This document shows positions 6,299 to 14,880 of a stretch of 37,828 bases of DNA, one piece after another. The position numbers and the translations under genes were made by a program. Below the pieces are notes generated by a model, which ran no database searches, was not told where the DNA came from, and saw only the letters and a program-made list of their open reading frames with translations. Origin of the DNA: a virus; IMG/VR virus record IMGVR_UViG_3300046001_006083, positions 1 to 37,828 of that record; one strand, 5' to 3'. Each line of letters starts with the position of its first letter. Position 1 is the first letter of the stretch.

Positions 6299-6312
6299 AT
6301 CACAGCGGGGTG

Positions 6313-6340
6313 TTGACGGACCGGTCCGGTGGTGTATGTT
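6313..6340 (+). promoter_or_regulatory. rightward promoter with palindromic operator-like spacer
   Basis: TTGACG (6313-6318) is followed after 16 bases by TATGTT (6335-6340), just upstream of AAAGGGAG and the ATG at 6365. A perfect 10-bp palindrome GGACCGGTCC (6318-6327) lies between the two hexamers, a classic position for a repressor site. The layout from promoter to start codon resembles that at 2947-2999. Confidence 0.55.
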
Positions 6341-6364
6341 GGTCTCAACAAAGGGAGACCAGCC

Positions 6365-6655
6365 ATGACCACCGCAACGCAAACGCTGTCAATCCGGGGC
6401 TACGAAGGCGAGTGCTATTGCGACCATTGCGGTCGCGCCCTTCAACACGGCGTCCGGACAGACGCTCTTGGCGTTATCGGTGCCGACTGCTTCAACAAGC
6501 TGATTAAGGCCGACCGCAAGCGTTTCAGCGGCAACGGCAAGCCCGGCGCTTCGCTGGTCCGCACTTTCGCCGCGCTGCGTGAGCGCCGCTCGGACGCAGA
6601 CCTTTCGCGTATGGGCTACCACGCCCCCACTTCCTTCACTTTTGAGGTGGCGTGA
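6365..6655 (+). CDS. zinc-finger-like protein (96 aa)
   Basis: This 96-residue protein has an N-terminal cysteine pattern CYCDHCGRAL (residues about 18-27) and a later DCFNKL, forming a probable zinc-binding treble clef of C-C-C-type. The rest is basic and helical (SLVRTFAALRERRSDADLSR). Proteins with this N-terminus occur in many phages without known function; nucleic-acid binding is a reasonable guess. It is the first gene after the promoter at 6313 and has a strong AAAGGGAG site. Confidence 0.7.
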   Translation: MTTATQTLSIRGYEGECYCDHCGRALQHGVRTDALGVIGADCFNKLIKADRKRFSGNGKPGASLVRTFAALRERRSDADLSRMGYHAPTSFTFEVA

Positions 6656-6810
6656 TGCGCGGTATTTGGTTTGAAGAATACGAGCGGCTTTACAACGAAG
6701 CGGATGACGGCGAACCCGATCCGCAGGCTGTTGCCGAGGCTGTAACAGAACGCTTCGCAACCGCGGCTGATCGCTACCGCGATGCTCAAAAGTATGAGGG
6801 TTACGAATGA
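6655..6810 (+). CDS. unknown acidic small protein (51 aa)
   Basis: This short ORF is coupled at both ends: the ATG at 6655 shares its A with the upstream stop (TGATG), and its own stop overlaps the next ATG (ATGA at 6807). The product (MRGIWFEEYERLYNEADDGE, then a helix) is acidic. No family was recognised. The tight junctions are the main evidence. Confidence 0.6.
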   Translation: MRGIWFEEYERLYNEADDGEPDPQAVAEAVTERFATAADRYRDAQKYEGYE

Positions 6811-7010
6811 ACGCCGACTCTACCCGTAAAGCCATCCGCCGATCTATCCTCAAACAGTCAGGCTCAAAGCGTATCGAGGTCGTCCTAGACGCTGGCCAGC
6901 TTATTGATCTGGAAACAATCAAACAGGCTTACGGCTATAACAATGCGGAGGCTGTCAGCTACGCAATAAGCGCGGCGAGACTTGTCTTGACGAGAGACAG
7001 AAAGGCTTAA
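6807..7010 (+). CDS. ribbon-helix-helix-like protein (67 aa)
   Basis: This 67-residue basic protein has the spacing of a ribbon-helix-helix DNA-binding domain: a short strand KRIEVVLDA, then helix LIDLETIKQAYGYN, then helix NAEAVSYAISAARLVL. Such proteins bind operators as dimers. It lies between the recombination and packaging modules and could time late gene expression. The fold call is from pattern alone. Confidence 0.6.
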   Translation: MNADSTRKAIRRSILKQSGSKRIEVVLDAGQLIDLETIKQAYGYNNAEAVSYAISAARLVLTRDRKA

Positions 7011-7013
7011 ACC

Positions 7014-7253
7014 ATGACGACGATGCTGGATAAAATGTCCCGCGCTATCGTTGAGGCAGGATTTCCCGCCGAACGGATGAGCATGGACGAAGCCGAAGTC
7101 CTCGCCCGCGCTGCCCTTCAAGCTATAAGGGAGGTTGACGAAGATACCTTTCGAGCCGGTGAAATGGCGATGCCGGGGTATAATGATTGCGGACCCGGCG
7201 AGCCTTGGCTGGCCATGATCGACCACATTCTGTCTCAAGGTCATGGCAAATGA
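7014..7253 (+). CDS. conserved phage protein of unknown function (79 aa)
   Basis: This 79-residue acidic protein contains DEAEVLARAALQAIRE and a GDMVMPG-like GEMAMPGYN, then WLAMIDHIL. Similar short proteins are seen near early genes in many alphaproteobacterial phages, with no known role. The ATG at 7014 follows the upstream stop by 3 bp. Confidence 0.65.
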   Translation: MTTMLDKMSRAIVEAGFPAERMSMDEAEVLARAALQAIREVDEDTFRAGEMAMPGYNDCGPGEPWLAMIDHILSQGHGK

Positions 7254-7456
7254 CCGCAAAAACAGTTAGATTTGTGGAACGCGCCGGGAGATTCTACCGC
7301 CTGTATCGAGGCGGCTTCGGTGCAGATTTCCCGGTTGGTCCGTATGAGACACGGGAAGCCGCATTCGCCGCGCCGGATGATTTTTGGCAGGCAATGGCCG
7401 CGCCGATGCTCGCTTCTAGTCCTCAGGCAGAAATCCTAGAGGAAAAGCCGGAATGA
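7250..7456 (+). CDS. unknown small protein (68 aa)
   Basis: The ATG at 7250 overlaps the previous stop (ATGA). The 68-residue product has a beta-rich start (MTAKTVRFVERAGRFYRLYR) and a segment GPYETREAAFAAPDDFWQAM. No family was recognised. It is the last gene before the late promoter region. Confidence 0.6.
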   Translation: MTAKTVRFVERAGRFYRLYRGGFGADFPVGPYETREAAFAAPDDFWQAMAAPMLASSPQAEILEEKPE

Positions 7457-7463
7457 CGCGGCC

Positions 7464-7492
7464 TTGACCCGCCAAGCCCTCTAAGGCATTAT
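7464..7492 (+). promoter_or_regulatory. candidate late promoter upstream of terminase
   Basis: TTGACC (7464-7469) and CATTAT (7487-7492) are separated by 17 bases. They lie in the 95-bp non-coding gap before the small terminase gene. A perfect palindrome GGCTTAAGCC follows downstream, before the GGAGACG ribosome site. This is the only clear gap between early and virion genes, so it is the likely start of late transcription. Confidence 0.5.
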
Positions 7493-7551
7493 GCGTCTCG
7501 CTCTAAGGCCCCGCTACGGCTTAAGCCTAGACGCAAACCACGGAGACGCAG

Positions 7552-7968
7552 ATGGCCGGTCTAGGCCGACCCTCTGACTACACGCAAGAGATTGCGGACG
7601 AGATTTGCACAAGGCTCGCTAACGGGGAATCGTTGCGGGCTATTTGTGCTTCTGATCGTGATGATTGGATGCCGTCCATCGGCACAATCTTGCGGTGGGT
7701 TAGCGAGAAGCCTGAGTTTCGGGAACAATACGCGAGGGCTAGAGAGGTTCAGGCTGAGACACACGCGGATGAAATCGTGACCATCGCTGACGGCGTTTCA
7801 TGTGCTGACCCTAGCGCGATTGACGTTGCGCGTGACAGGCTGCGGATTGATGCCCGCAAATGGGTGGCGTCCAAACTGCTGCCGAAGAAGTATGGCGACA
7901 AACTGCAAGCCGAACTGTCAGGCCCTGACGGTGGCGCTATCGCGGTCACATGGCTGAAACCAGAGTAA
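7552..7968 (+). CDS. terS: terminase small subunit
   Basis: This 138-residue protein has an N-terminal helix-turn-helix of small-terminase type: RPSDYTQEIADEICTRLANG, SLRAICASDRDDWMP, then TILRWVSEKPEFREQYARAR. A helical oligomerisation region and a C-terminal tail ending VTWLKPE follow. Small terminases recognise the packaging site and regulate the large subunit, encoded next with an overlap of 19 bp. The start has GGAGACG upstream. Confidence 0.9.
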   Translation: MAGLGRPSDYTQEIADEICTRLANGESLRAICASDRDDWMPSIGTILRWVSEKPEFREQYARAREVQAETHADEIVTIADGVSCADPSAIDVARDRLRIDARKWVASKLLPKKYGDKLQAELSGPDGGAIAVTWLKPE

Positions 7969-9269
7969 TCCCCTACGCCCCTCGTCGGGTGTTTCTGCCG
8001 TTCCATAACCGAACGCAACGCTTTGCCATCGGTGTGGCTCACAGGCGGTGCGGTAAGACCGTGGCCTGCATCAATGACATGATCCGCAATGCGGTGGTGT
8101 CCGATAAGCCAAACTATCGAGCGGCCTATCTTGCGCCGTATCTGAAGCAGGCAAAGGACGTGGCATGGGAGTATCTGAAACGATACAGCCAGCCGATCTG
8201 GGCCAAGCCGCCGAATGAGTCGGAACTGTATGTTGAGCTAATCGGCGGCAAGCGCATCAAGATTTACGGCGCTGACAACCCAGACGCCTTGCGGGGTGGC
8301 TATCTGGATGACGCCACGCTGGACGAGTACGCGGATATGTACCCCGGCATCTTCGGGTCGATCATCCGCCCCATGCTGGCTGACCGGCAAGGAACAGCTA
8401 CGTTCATCGGGACGCCAAAGGGACGCAATGCGTTCTTTGATATGTTCGAGCGGGCTAAGAACGATCCCGACTGGTTTCCGTTCTTCTTGCCTGCCAGCGA
8501 GACGCAAATCCTGCCGCAAAGCGAACTGACCGCTGCTGCTAGGGAGATGACGCCGGAGCAGTATGAGCAAGAGTTTGAATGCTCGTTTGAGGCGGCAATC
8601 ATCGGCGCTTACTACGGTAAGGACATGGCCGAGAGCGAGCGGGCTGGACGGATCACAGACGTTCCGTATGACCCTGCCTTGCCGGTTTATACCACTTGGG
8701 ACTTGGGTATCGGGGACAGCACGGCGATCTGGTTCTGGCAGGCTCACGGCGCTGAAATCAGGGTGATCGACTTCTATGAGGCCAGCGGCGAGGGGATAGA
8801 CCATTACGCCAAGGTTTTGCAGGCCAAGCCGTACAAGTATGAGGCTGACTGGGTTCCGCATGACGCACGGGTGCGGGAGCTAGGCACAGGCCGGACGCGC
8901 ATTGAAACGATGATGGCGCTGAAGCTCAAGCCAAAGCTGGTGCCTAATCACAAGGTGCTCGACGGCATCAACGCGGGCCGAGTGTTGTTCCCGCGCATCT
9001 GGTTCGACCGTGACAAGTGCAAGGCCGGGCTAGAGTGCCTGCGCCAGTACCGCGCGGACTATGACGAGAAAGCCCGCGTGTTTCGTGACGGGCCTAAGCA
9101 CGACTGGACTAGCCACGCTGCCGACGCGTTCCGATACCTTGCGATGGCGTATCGTGAGATTAAGCCGGAGGTCAAGGCTGCTGACAAGCCGGTGCTAGGC
9201 GTCCGTGACATGACATGGGATGACTTGATGGCCGGACAGCCGTCTAGGGCTAGGCATGAACGCGCATGA
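7950..9269 (+). CDS. terL: terminase large subunit
   Basis: This 439-residue DNA-packaging motor has an N-terminal ATPase with Walker A AHRRCGKT (30-37), Walker B near YLDDATLDEYADM (118-130; D124, E125) and a coupling motif FIGTPKGRN. The C-terminal RNase H-like nuclease includes TTWDLGIGDSTAIWF (D250) and a final HAADAFRY. It translocates DNA into the prohead through the portal and cuts concatemers. Length and motif order are usual for the family. It belongs to the terminase type common in short-tailed alphaproteobacterial phages. The ATG at 7950 lies inside the small-subunit gene. Confidence 0.96.
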   Translation: MAETRVIPYAPRRVFLPFHNRTQRFAIGVAHRRCGKTVACINDMIRNAVVSDKPNYRAAYLAPYLKQAKDVAWEYLKRYSQPIWAKPPNESELYVELIGGKRIKIYGADNPDALRGGYLDDATLDEYADMYPGIFGSIIRPMLADRQGTATFIGTPKGRNAFFDMFERAKNDPDWFPFFLPASETQILPQSELTAAAREMTPEQYEQEFECSFEAAIIGAYYGKDMAESERAGRITDVPYDPALPVYTTWDLGIGDSTAIWFWQAHGAEIRVIDFYEASGEGIDHYAKVLQAKPYKYEADWVPHDARVRELGTGRTRIETMMALKLKPKLVPNHKVLDGINAGRVLFPRIWFDRDKCKAGLECLRQYRADYDEKARVFRDGPKHDWTSHAADAFRYLAMAYREIKPEVKAADKPVLGVRDMTWDDLMAGQPSRARHERA

Positions 9270-9363
9270 TCGTTCTATCGACAAGCGGACCCGCGCACGA
9301 TATGTTCCCGCGAACGCTTGCGAGGGGCTATGCTTCCCACTGAACCGGAAAACGAAGCCGTAA
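9256..9363 (+). CDS. possible tiny ORF bridging terminase and portal (35 aa)
   Basis: A 35-residue ORF fills the 60-bp gap between the terminase stop and the portal start and overlaps both. It opens MNAHDRSIDKRTRARYVPAN and ends in a basic tail. There is no good ribosome site. It may only help carry ribosomes across the junction, or be chance. Confidence 0.25.
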   Translation: MNAHDRSIDKRTRARYVPANACEGLCFPLNRKTKP

Positions 9364-11411
9364 CGCTCGTCACCAAATGGATTGACGAGATAAATCTTGC
9401 CGAGCAAGAGCTTCAGCCGTGGTGGCGGGCTGGCGACGTTATCGTGCGCCGCTACAAGAACGAAAACCGCAACCGAGGTGGCGGGCGTCCGTCCGTGGAC
9501 TACCTCGCGCGACGCTTTGCGGTGCTGTGGTCTAACGTCTGTACCCTTCAGCCTGCCATCTATGCCAAGCAACCCAAGCCGCTGGTGGATCGCCGCTATC
9601 GCGACGACGATCCGGTCGGCAAGGTTGCCTCTGACGTGCTGGAGCGGGCGCTTGGGTTCAGCCTCGACCAATACGACTTTGACGGACGCCTAAAGCATTG
9701 CGTTCTGGACTATCTGCTGCCGGGCCGTGGCCAAGTGTGGATGCGCTACATCCCGCACATGAAGACGCTGAATGCGGAGGATGACTCCGAGCTTGGCGAA
9801 GGCGAGGAAGACGCTGACCGTGACGAGGTTGGCGAGGTCGAAACGCCGGAAGCAACTGAGGAAGTGGTTTACGAGGAAGTCCAGTGCGACCACGTCGCAT
9901 GGAAAGACTGGCTGACCAATCCCGCGCGAGAGTGGGCAGAGGTCCGGTGGGTGGCTCGCCGCGTCTATATGACCAAGGCTGAGTTGGTGAAGCGGTTTGG
10001 CGAGGAAAAGGCCAAGCTGGTTCCGCTTTCAACAATGTCCACTGGCACAGACACGGCCACGGATGCGCAGCGCCAAGCCAACAAGACGGCTGAGGTCTAT
10101 GAGATTTGGGACAAGCCGAGCAAAACGGCGTTTTGGGTGTCCAAGGGCTACACGGGCGGCGTTCTGGATGAGCGCGAAGACCCGCTTGGCCTGAGAGAGT
10201 TCTTCCCATGCCCTGCCCCGCTCAACGCGACGGTTGGGCCTGATAGCACGATCCCGGTGGCTGATTACGTCATGTATCAGGATCAGGCTGAGGAACTGGA
10301 CGAACTGACGGCCCGCATTGGCAAGCTGCAAGACGCGCTGCGGATGGTGGGTGTTTATGCCGGTGAAGCCAACCGAGAGCTTCAGTTGGTGTTCTCGCCG
10401 GGCAATGAGAACAAGCTGATTCCAATCGACACGTTCGACCTGTGGAAAGAGAAGGGCGGCGTTAAGGGCCTGATCGAGTGGGTGCCGGTGGATATGGTCA
10501 TCCAGACGCTCAAGGGTTGCTATGAGGCGCGCGGGCAAGTCCTGAATGACATTTACCAGATCACCGGCCTGTCAGACATCATTCGAGGCGAGAGCAACCC
10601 CAACGAGACGGCAACGGCTCAACGGCTGAAAGGCCAGTGGGGTTCGTTGCGTGTTCGTGACCGTCAGCGCGACCTTCAACGGTTTGCGCGTGATGCTATC
10701 CGGCTCAAGGCTGAGATCATCGCGGAGCATTTCAGTATTGATACGCTGAAGGCCATGACGAACGTGAAGCTTCTGACGGCGGCTGAGAAGGCCCAGATTG
10801 AGCAGATCATGCCCATGATCCAGCAGGCGGAACAAGCGGGCCTGCCAGTGCCGCCCGGTTTGGCTCCCCCGCCTGAAATGCTGGAGCTTATGAGCGAGCC
10901 AACATGGGATGAGGTGCAGGCGCTGCTGAAGAATGATGCGCTGCGTTCGTTCCGCATTGACGTTGAGACTGATTCGACCGTGGAGCCGGACGAGAACGCG
11001 GCCAAAGCGGCATTCACCGAGTTCACGGGTGCGGTGGTTGGCTTGATGACTGCTGCGGCTGGTATTGTCCCGACTGCGCCTTACACGGCCCCGCTGTTTG
11101 CGGAAATCTTGAAGCAAGGCGCACGGACGTTCAATGTCAGCCGGTCGATGGAAGACGTGATTGATAAGGTGTTTGAACAGGCAGAGGCCGCGCCGCCTGT
11201 CCAGCCGCCGGGTCCGCCACCGCCTGACGAAACAGCGGTGCAGGTGGAGCAGATGAAGTCGCAAACGGCCCAGATGCAGGCTCAGATCGAGCAACAGCGC
11301 ACCCAGATGGAAGGCCAACTAGGGGCGGCTGAACTGCAACTGAAAGGCCAAGAGCTTCAGGTTAAGGCTGCGGCTCTCTCCCGTGACCCGACCCCGCAAG
11401 GTGTGGCATGA
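9330..11411 (+). CDS. portal protein
   Basis: This is a large portal of 693 residues, in the size range of P22/podovirus portals. Recognisable parts are the N-terminal WWRAGDVIVRRYKNEN, a long helical crown/wing region with RARGQVLNDIYQITGLSDII-like EARGQVLNDIYQITGLSDII (about residues 395-414) followed by GESNPNETATAQRLKGQWGS, and a glutamine-rich coiled-coil tail (QVEQMKSQTAQMQAQIEQQR). The ring forms the packaging channel and tail attachment site. The ATG at 9330 is preferred; a TTG four codons upstream is possible. The C-terminus is proline-rich before the coiled coil. Confidence 0.92.
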   Translation: MLPTEPENEAVTLVTKWIDEINLAEQELQPWWRAGDVIVRRYKNENRNRGGGRPSVDYLARRFAVLWSNVCTLQPAIYAKQPKPLVDRRYRDDDPVGKVASDVLERALGFSLDQYDFDGRLKHCVLDYLLPGRGQVWMRYIPHMKTLNAEDDSELGEGEEDADRDEVGEVETPEATEEVVYEEVQCDHVAWKDWLTNPAREWAEVRWVARRVYMTKAELVKRFGEEKAKLVPLSTMSTGTDTATDAQRQANKTAEVYEIWDKPSKTAFWVSKGYTGGVLDEREDPLGLREFFPCPAPLNATVGPDSTIPVADYVMYQDQAEELDELTARIGKLQDALRMVGVYAGEANRELQLVFSPGNENKLIPIDTFDLWKEKGGVKGLIEWVPVDMVIQTLKGCYEARGQVLNDIYQITGLSDIIRGESNPNETATAQRLKGQWGSLRVRDRQRDLQRFARDAIRLKAEIIAEHFSIDTLKAMTNVKLLTAAEKAQIEQIMPMIQQAEQAGLPVPPGLAPPPEMLELMSEPTWDEVQALLKNDALRSFRIDVETDSTVEPDENAAKAAFTEFTGAVVGLMTAAAGIVPTAPYTAPLFAEILKQGARTFNVSRSMEDVIDKVFEQAEAAPPVQPPGPPPPDETAVQVEQMKSQTAQMQAQIEQQRTQMEGQLGAAELQLKGQELQVKAAALSRDPTPQGVA

Positions 11412-12520
11412 CGCAGCAGGGATTGAGGCAGGCCAGCGCCCGTGACTTGAGCGGGTTCGCAACCGAGACAAACTACAACGAAGACCTGTTGCGCCTGTTT
11501 GATGCGGAAAGCGTCCCCGCTGGCACGTTCAACGAGCGTCAGTTGCGGTGGATCAACACGCGCATGGGGGCGAGCTACACCAATCTTGATGAGGCCATGC
11601 AGGCTTATGCGACAAGCCAAGGCGCGGCTAACTGGTCTGCGATGGGTGCGCTAGAGAACACGGTAAACTTCACGCGGGCCATGCCGTTTGGAGCGACCTA
11701 CACGCGCACCGGAGCGGCCACGGGACTTACGACTGCTGGAGCGTTTCAGACGTTTGCGGCTGACGTACCGCAGCGGACTGATCGGGGTTTGGCGCTGGAA
11801 CCGGCGCGGACCAACGCGATCCTGAATAGCGGTGACGCGACGCTGTTTGCGGGCACCAACGGCTGTTCGATGGTCAAGCTAACGCAGACGTTGCCACCGT
11901 TCGAGCGGGTGAGCCTTGCATCGGCCAACAGTGCCAATAACCGCATCCGCGCGGCAGCAATCCCCCTAACCAACAGCGCCGTTTACACGGTCAGTTACAT
12001 TTACGAACTTGGCACCAGCGGTTTGCTGGCATTGTTTGCCGATGGCACGGTGTCTGCCGCTGCCCGTCGTGATGAAGACGGCCTGTGGATGTATACCGCA
12101 GGCACGAACGGCACGTTCAGCGGCGCGGTCGATACGGTGCTGACCGGCTCAATCCGGCGCGTGGTGCTGACGTTCACTGCTGCGGCGCTGGTGGTGGGCG
12201 ATGTGCAATTTGGCGCAGGCCCAAATACCAATACGGGCGGGCTAACGAGCATCCAGCACTTCATGCAGCATGAACCAGGGGTCTTTGCCACCTCACCAAT
12301 TGTGTCAGCCGGAACGGCTTTGACGCGCGGCCTGCCGGTGTTCACCGAGCCGGTGCCGCCTGCCCGCACCAAGGCGCTGCTGACCTACGCGGACGCTAGC
12401 ACGACGCTTGTAACCGGCCTGACGCCGGGCGGGACGTTTGATGTGGCTACGGCTGTCATTGGTGCAGGCAAGGGCCGCTTCAACGCATCGGAACTTGTGT
12501 CGAGGGTTTGGCAAGCGTGA
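11408..12520 (+). CDS. virion-associated fibre- or decoration-like protein
   Basis: This 370-residue protein has a helical N-terminus (SARDLSGFATETNYNEDLLR, DEAMQAYATSQGAANW) and then a beta-rich region with alternating Thr, Gly and Ala. ATYTRTGAATGLTTAGAFQT and RGLALEPARTNAILNSGDAT resemble the jelly-roll carbohydrate-binding modules found in phage tail fibres. It is unusual to see such a module between portal and scaffold. It may decorate the head vertex or head surface. The ATG overlaps the portal stop (ATGA). The specific role is not known. Confidence 0.7.
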   Translation: MTQQGLRQASARDLSGFATETNYNEDLLRLFDAESVPAGTFNERQLRWINTRMGASYTNLDEAMQAYATSQGAANWSAMGALENTVNFTRAMPFGATYTRTGAATGLTTAGAFQTFAADVPQRTDRGLALEPARTNAILNSGDATLFAGTNGCSMVKLTQTLPPFERVSLASANSANNRIRAAAIPLTNSAVYTVSYIYELGTSGLLALFADGTVSAAARRDEDGLWMYTAGTNGTFSGAVDTVLTGSIRRVVLTFTAAALVVGDVQFGAGPNTNTGGLTSIQHFMQHEPGVFATSPIVSAGTALTRGLPVFTEPVPPARTKALLTYADASTTLVTGLTPGGTFDVATAVIGAGKGRFNASELVSRVWQA

Positions 12521-12846
12521 GCCGAGCAACCTATCGCAAATGCCAATCCTGCGGCAACATTCACGACGTTGCCGCATGGCCCCGCCCCTGCCTTGAGCAG
12601 TTTCGCAAAGCCCGGTCGGATTTGCCTATGCCCGCCATTCGGTCGGATGGGATGGACCCGATTCTCAACCACGCCAACGGGCTGATGTACGACAGCCGAT
12701 CAGCCTATGAGCGCGGCGTGAAAGATGCGGGCTGCGAGATTATCGGCGGTGAGAAACTGACCCCCAAGCCACGGCCTACGCTGTCGGACCGTGAGCTTAA
12801 GCAGGACATCAAGACGGCAATGGATCAGGTGGAGGCCAGACTATGA
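12517..12846 (+). CDS. zinc-ribbon-containing phage protein
   Basis: This 109-residue protein has an N-terminal CQSCGNIHDVAAWPRPC motif (about residues 9-25), a probable zinc ribbon, then a conserved segment DPILNHANGLMYDSRSAYER and a helical tail. Similar proteins lie beside capsid genes in other phages. A role in head assembly is inferred from position only. The GTG at 12517 overlaps the preceding stop. Confidence 0.7.
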   Translation: MSRATYRKCQSCGNIHDVAAWPRPCLEQFRKARSDLPMPAIRSDGMDPILNHANGLMYDSRSAYERGVKDAGCEIIGGEKLTPKPRPTLSDRELKQDIKTAMDQVEARL

Positions 12847-13874
12847 GCGACATGGAAGACGACATTCGGGCGGCAATGGCAGAGGTGAGCGGCAACGCGC
12901 CAGAGCCTGCGCCCGTTGAGGAAGTGGTGGTCGCGCCTGAAGCGGTCATTGCAGAGGCAGAAACGCCCCAAGAGGACGCGGAAAAACCTGCGGATGGACG
13001 CGAGCGAGGCCCTGACGGCAAGTTTATTGCCAAAGCGGCTGAAACCGTGCAAGATACACCTGACCAGCCGTCCAAGGACGATACGGACCCTCCTGAAAAG
13101 TGGGCCAGCCGTGTCCCAGCCTCATGGTCGCCAGAAGCAAAGGCCGAGTTTGCTAACCTACCCAAAGCTGTCGTTAAGGCCATCGGCAAGCGCGAGTGGG
13201 AAATCAATCGAGGCTTAAGCCTGAAGGACAACGAAATTAAGCGGTATGAGCCGCTGGAACAACTTATTGCTCCCCGCCGCGACCTTTGGGCCGCACAAGG
13301 GATGGATGAGGCCTCAGCAATCAAAACGCTGCTTGCGGCGCAAGATTTGTTAGAGCGTGATCCGAAGCAGGGCCTTGAGTTTCTAGCTCGTTCGTACGGC
13401 GTCAACATTGCCAGTCTATCGGCCCAGCCGCAGGGACAGCCTCAACAGGCCCAGCCCGTGCCGGACAGCCACCCAGAGATTGCAGCCCTTAAGCAGCAAC
13501 TCCAAGTCCTGCAAAGCCAAGTCCAGACGGCGCAGACCGCGCCTATCGTCAGCCAGATTGAAGCCTTCCAGAACGATCCAGCCAATCTGTATTTTGAGAA
13601 CGTCCGCGACGACATGGCGGTGCTCTTGAACAACGGAAAGGCAGCGGACCTTAAGGAAGCCTACGACATGGCTTGCTGGATGAGGCCGGACATTCGCCCG
13701 TTCCTGCAAACACCGCAGGCCCCGGCGGCTCCCGTGCAGGACAAGGCAGCGCAAGCGCGACGGGCGGCTGTCAGCGTCACTGGATCGCCGGGACAAACGG
13801 CCATCCGCAAATCCAATGGATCAATCGAGGACGATATCCGCGCTGCTTTTGAGGAAGTCGCCGGTACGGCCTAG
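12843..13874 (+). CDS. scaffolding protein
   Basis: This 343-residue protein is acidic at its N-terminus, rich in Ala, Pro, Glu and Gln, and lies directly before the major capsid protein. It has a helical middle (PLEQLIAPRRDLWAAQGMDE, LLERDPKQGLEFLA) and a coiled-coil-like region with ALKQQLQVLQSQVQTA. These are typical of scaffolds that shape the prohead and then leave. Strikingly, residues 5-12 (EDDIRAAM) and the C-terminus (EDDIRAAF near residue 329) repeat the same motif, each followed by EV-G-A. The ATG overlaps the upstream stop by 4 bp; the gene ends with TAG. Confidence 0.85.
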   Translation: MSDMEDDIRAAMAEVSGNAPEPAPVEEVVVAPEAVIAEAETPQEDAEKPADGRERGPDGKFIAKAAETVQDTPDQPSKDDTDPPEKWASRVPASWSPEAKAEFANLPKAVVKAIGKREWEINRGLSLKDNEIKRYEPLEQLIAPRRDLWAAQGMDEASAIKTLLAAQDLLERDPKQGLEFLARSYGVNIASLSAQPQGQPQQAQPVPDSHPEIAALKQQLQVLQSQVQTAQTAPIVSQIEAFQNDPANLYFENVRDDMAVLLNNGKAADLKEAYDMACWMRPDIRPFLQTPQAPAAPVQDKAAQARRAAVSVTGSPGQTAIRKSNGSIEDDIRAAFEEVAGTA

Positions 13875-13884
13875 GAGAAGTTAA

Positions 13885-14856
13885 ATGACCTCCCCGAATG
13901 TTTCGGAAATCGCAACCACTACCCTGCGTAACCGCACGGGCAAGCTGGCCGATAACGTCACCAACAACAACGCGATTCTGTCGCGTATGCAGCGCCGTGG
14001 CACCATCAAGCCGGTTTCCGGCGGGCGCACCATCCTGCAAGAGCTGGAATACGCTGAGAACGTCACTTATCAGCGTTATTCGGGCTACGAAGTGCTCAAT
14101 ATCTCGCCTAGCGACGTGTTCACCTCGGCTGAGTTCGACTGGAAGCAAATCGCCGTTAACGTGACCATGAGCGGTCTGGAGCAACTGCAAAACTCCGGCG
14201 TTGATGCCATCATTGACCTGCTGGCCTCGCGTATCAAAAACGCTGAGAAAACCATGCAGAACGGTGTGGCCGAAGACCTGTACTCGAACGGTACGGCGTC
14301 GGGCGGCAAGCAGATTGGTGGCCTTCAGCTTCTCGTGGCTGACGATCCCACCACCGGCACTGTCGGAGGCATCAACCGGGGAACGTGGAATTTCTGGCGT
14401 AACCAGAAGTTCCAAGCGACCTCAGACGGTGGTTCGGCTGCTACGGCTGCCAACATCACCCGCTTTATGAACACCCTGTATCGCCAATGCTCGCGCGGTA
14501 CGGATAAGCCTGACCTGATCCTCTGCGATGACAACTATTTCGGCCTCTATGAGTCGTCGCTTCAGGACATCCAGCGCGTCACTAACCCCAACGAAGCGGA
14601 CGCTGGTTTTGTCTCGCTGAAGTACAAGGGCACTGACGTTGTGTTCGACGGTGGTTACGGCGGGGCCTGCCCTGACAACCACATGTACTTCCTGAACACC
14701 GGCTACATCCACTGGCGTCCTCACAAAGACCGCAACATGGTCCCGCTTGAGGAAGTCCGGTCGATCAATCAGGATGCCATGGTCAAGCCTATCGTCTGGG
14801 CGGGTAACATGACGCTCTCCAACGCCTTCCTTCAGGGCGTTCTGTTCCAGTCGTAA
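13885..14856 (+). CDS. major capsid protein
   Basis: This 323-residue coat protein begins NVSEIATTTLRNRTGKLADN and has the conserved segments NAILSRMQRRGTIKPVSGGR, YEVLNISPSDVFTSAEFDWK and QIAVNVTMSGLEQLQNSG. It ends with an extended C-terminal domain. The sequence pattern matches a capsid family common in short-tailed phages of proteobacteria with the HK97 fold. It follows the scaffold gene, with GGAGAAG nine bases before the ATG. No protease gene is visible, so the head probably matures without cleavage. Confidence 0.93.
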   Translation: MTSPNVSEIATTTLRNRTGKLADNVTNNNAILSRMQRRGTIKPVSGGRTILQELEYAENVTYQRYSGYEVLNISPSDVFTSAEFDWKQIAVNVTMSGLEQLQNSGVDAIIDLLASRIKNAEKTMQNGVAEDLYSNGTASGGKQIGGLQLLVADDPTTGTVGGINRGTWNFWRNQKFQATSDGGSAATAANITRFMNTLYRQCSRGTDKPDLILCDDNYFGLYESSLQDIQRVTNPNEADAGFVSLKYKGTDVVFDGGYGGACPDNHMYFLNTGYIHWRPHKDRNMVPLEEVRSINQDAMVKPIVWAGNMTLSNAFLQGVLFQS

Positions 14857-14880
14857 TCTCTCTCGAAAGGAGAACACATC

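Noticed and set aside
10572-11318. 248-aa minus-strand ORF opposite the portal gene
   Set aside because: Arg/His/Leu-rich shadow of the well-supported portal coding strand.
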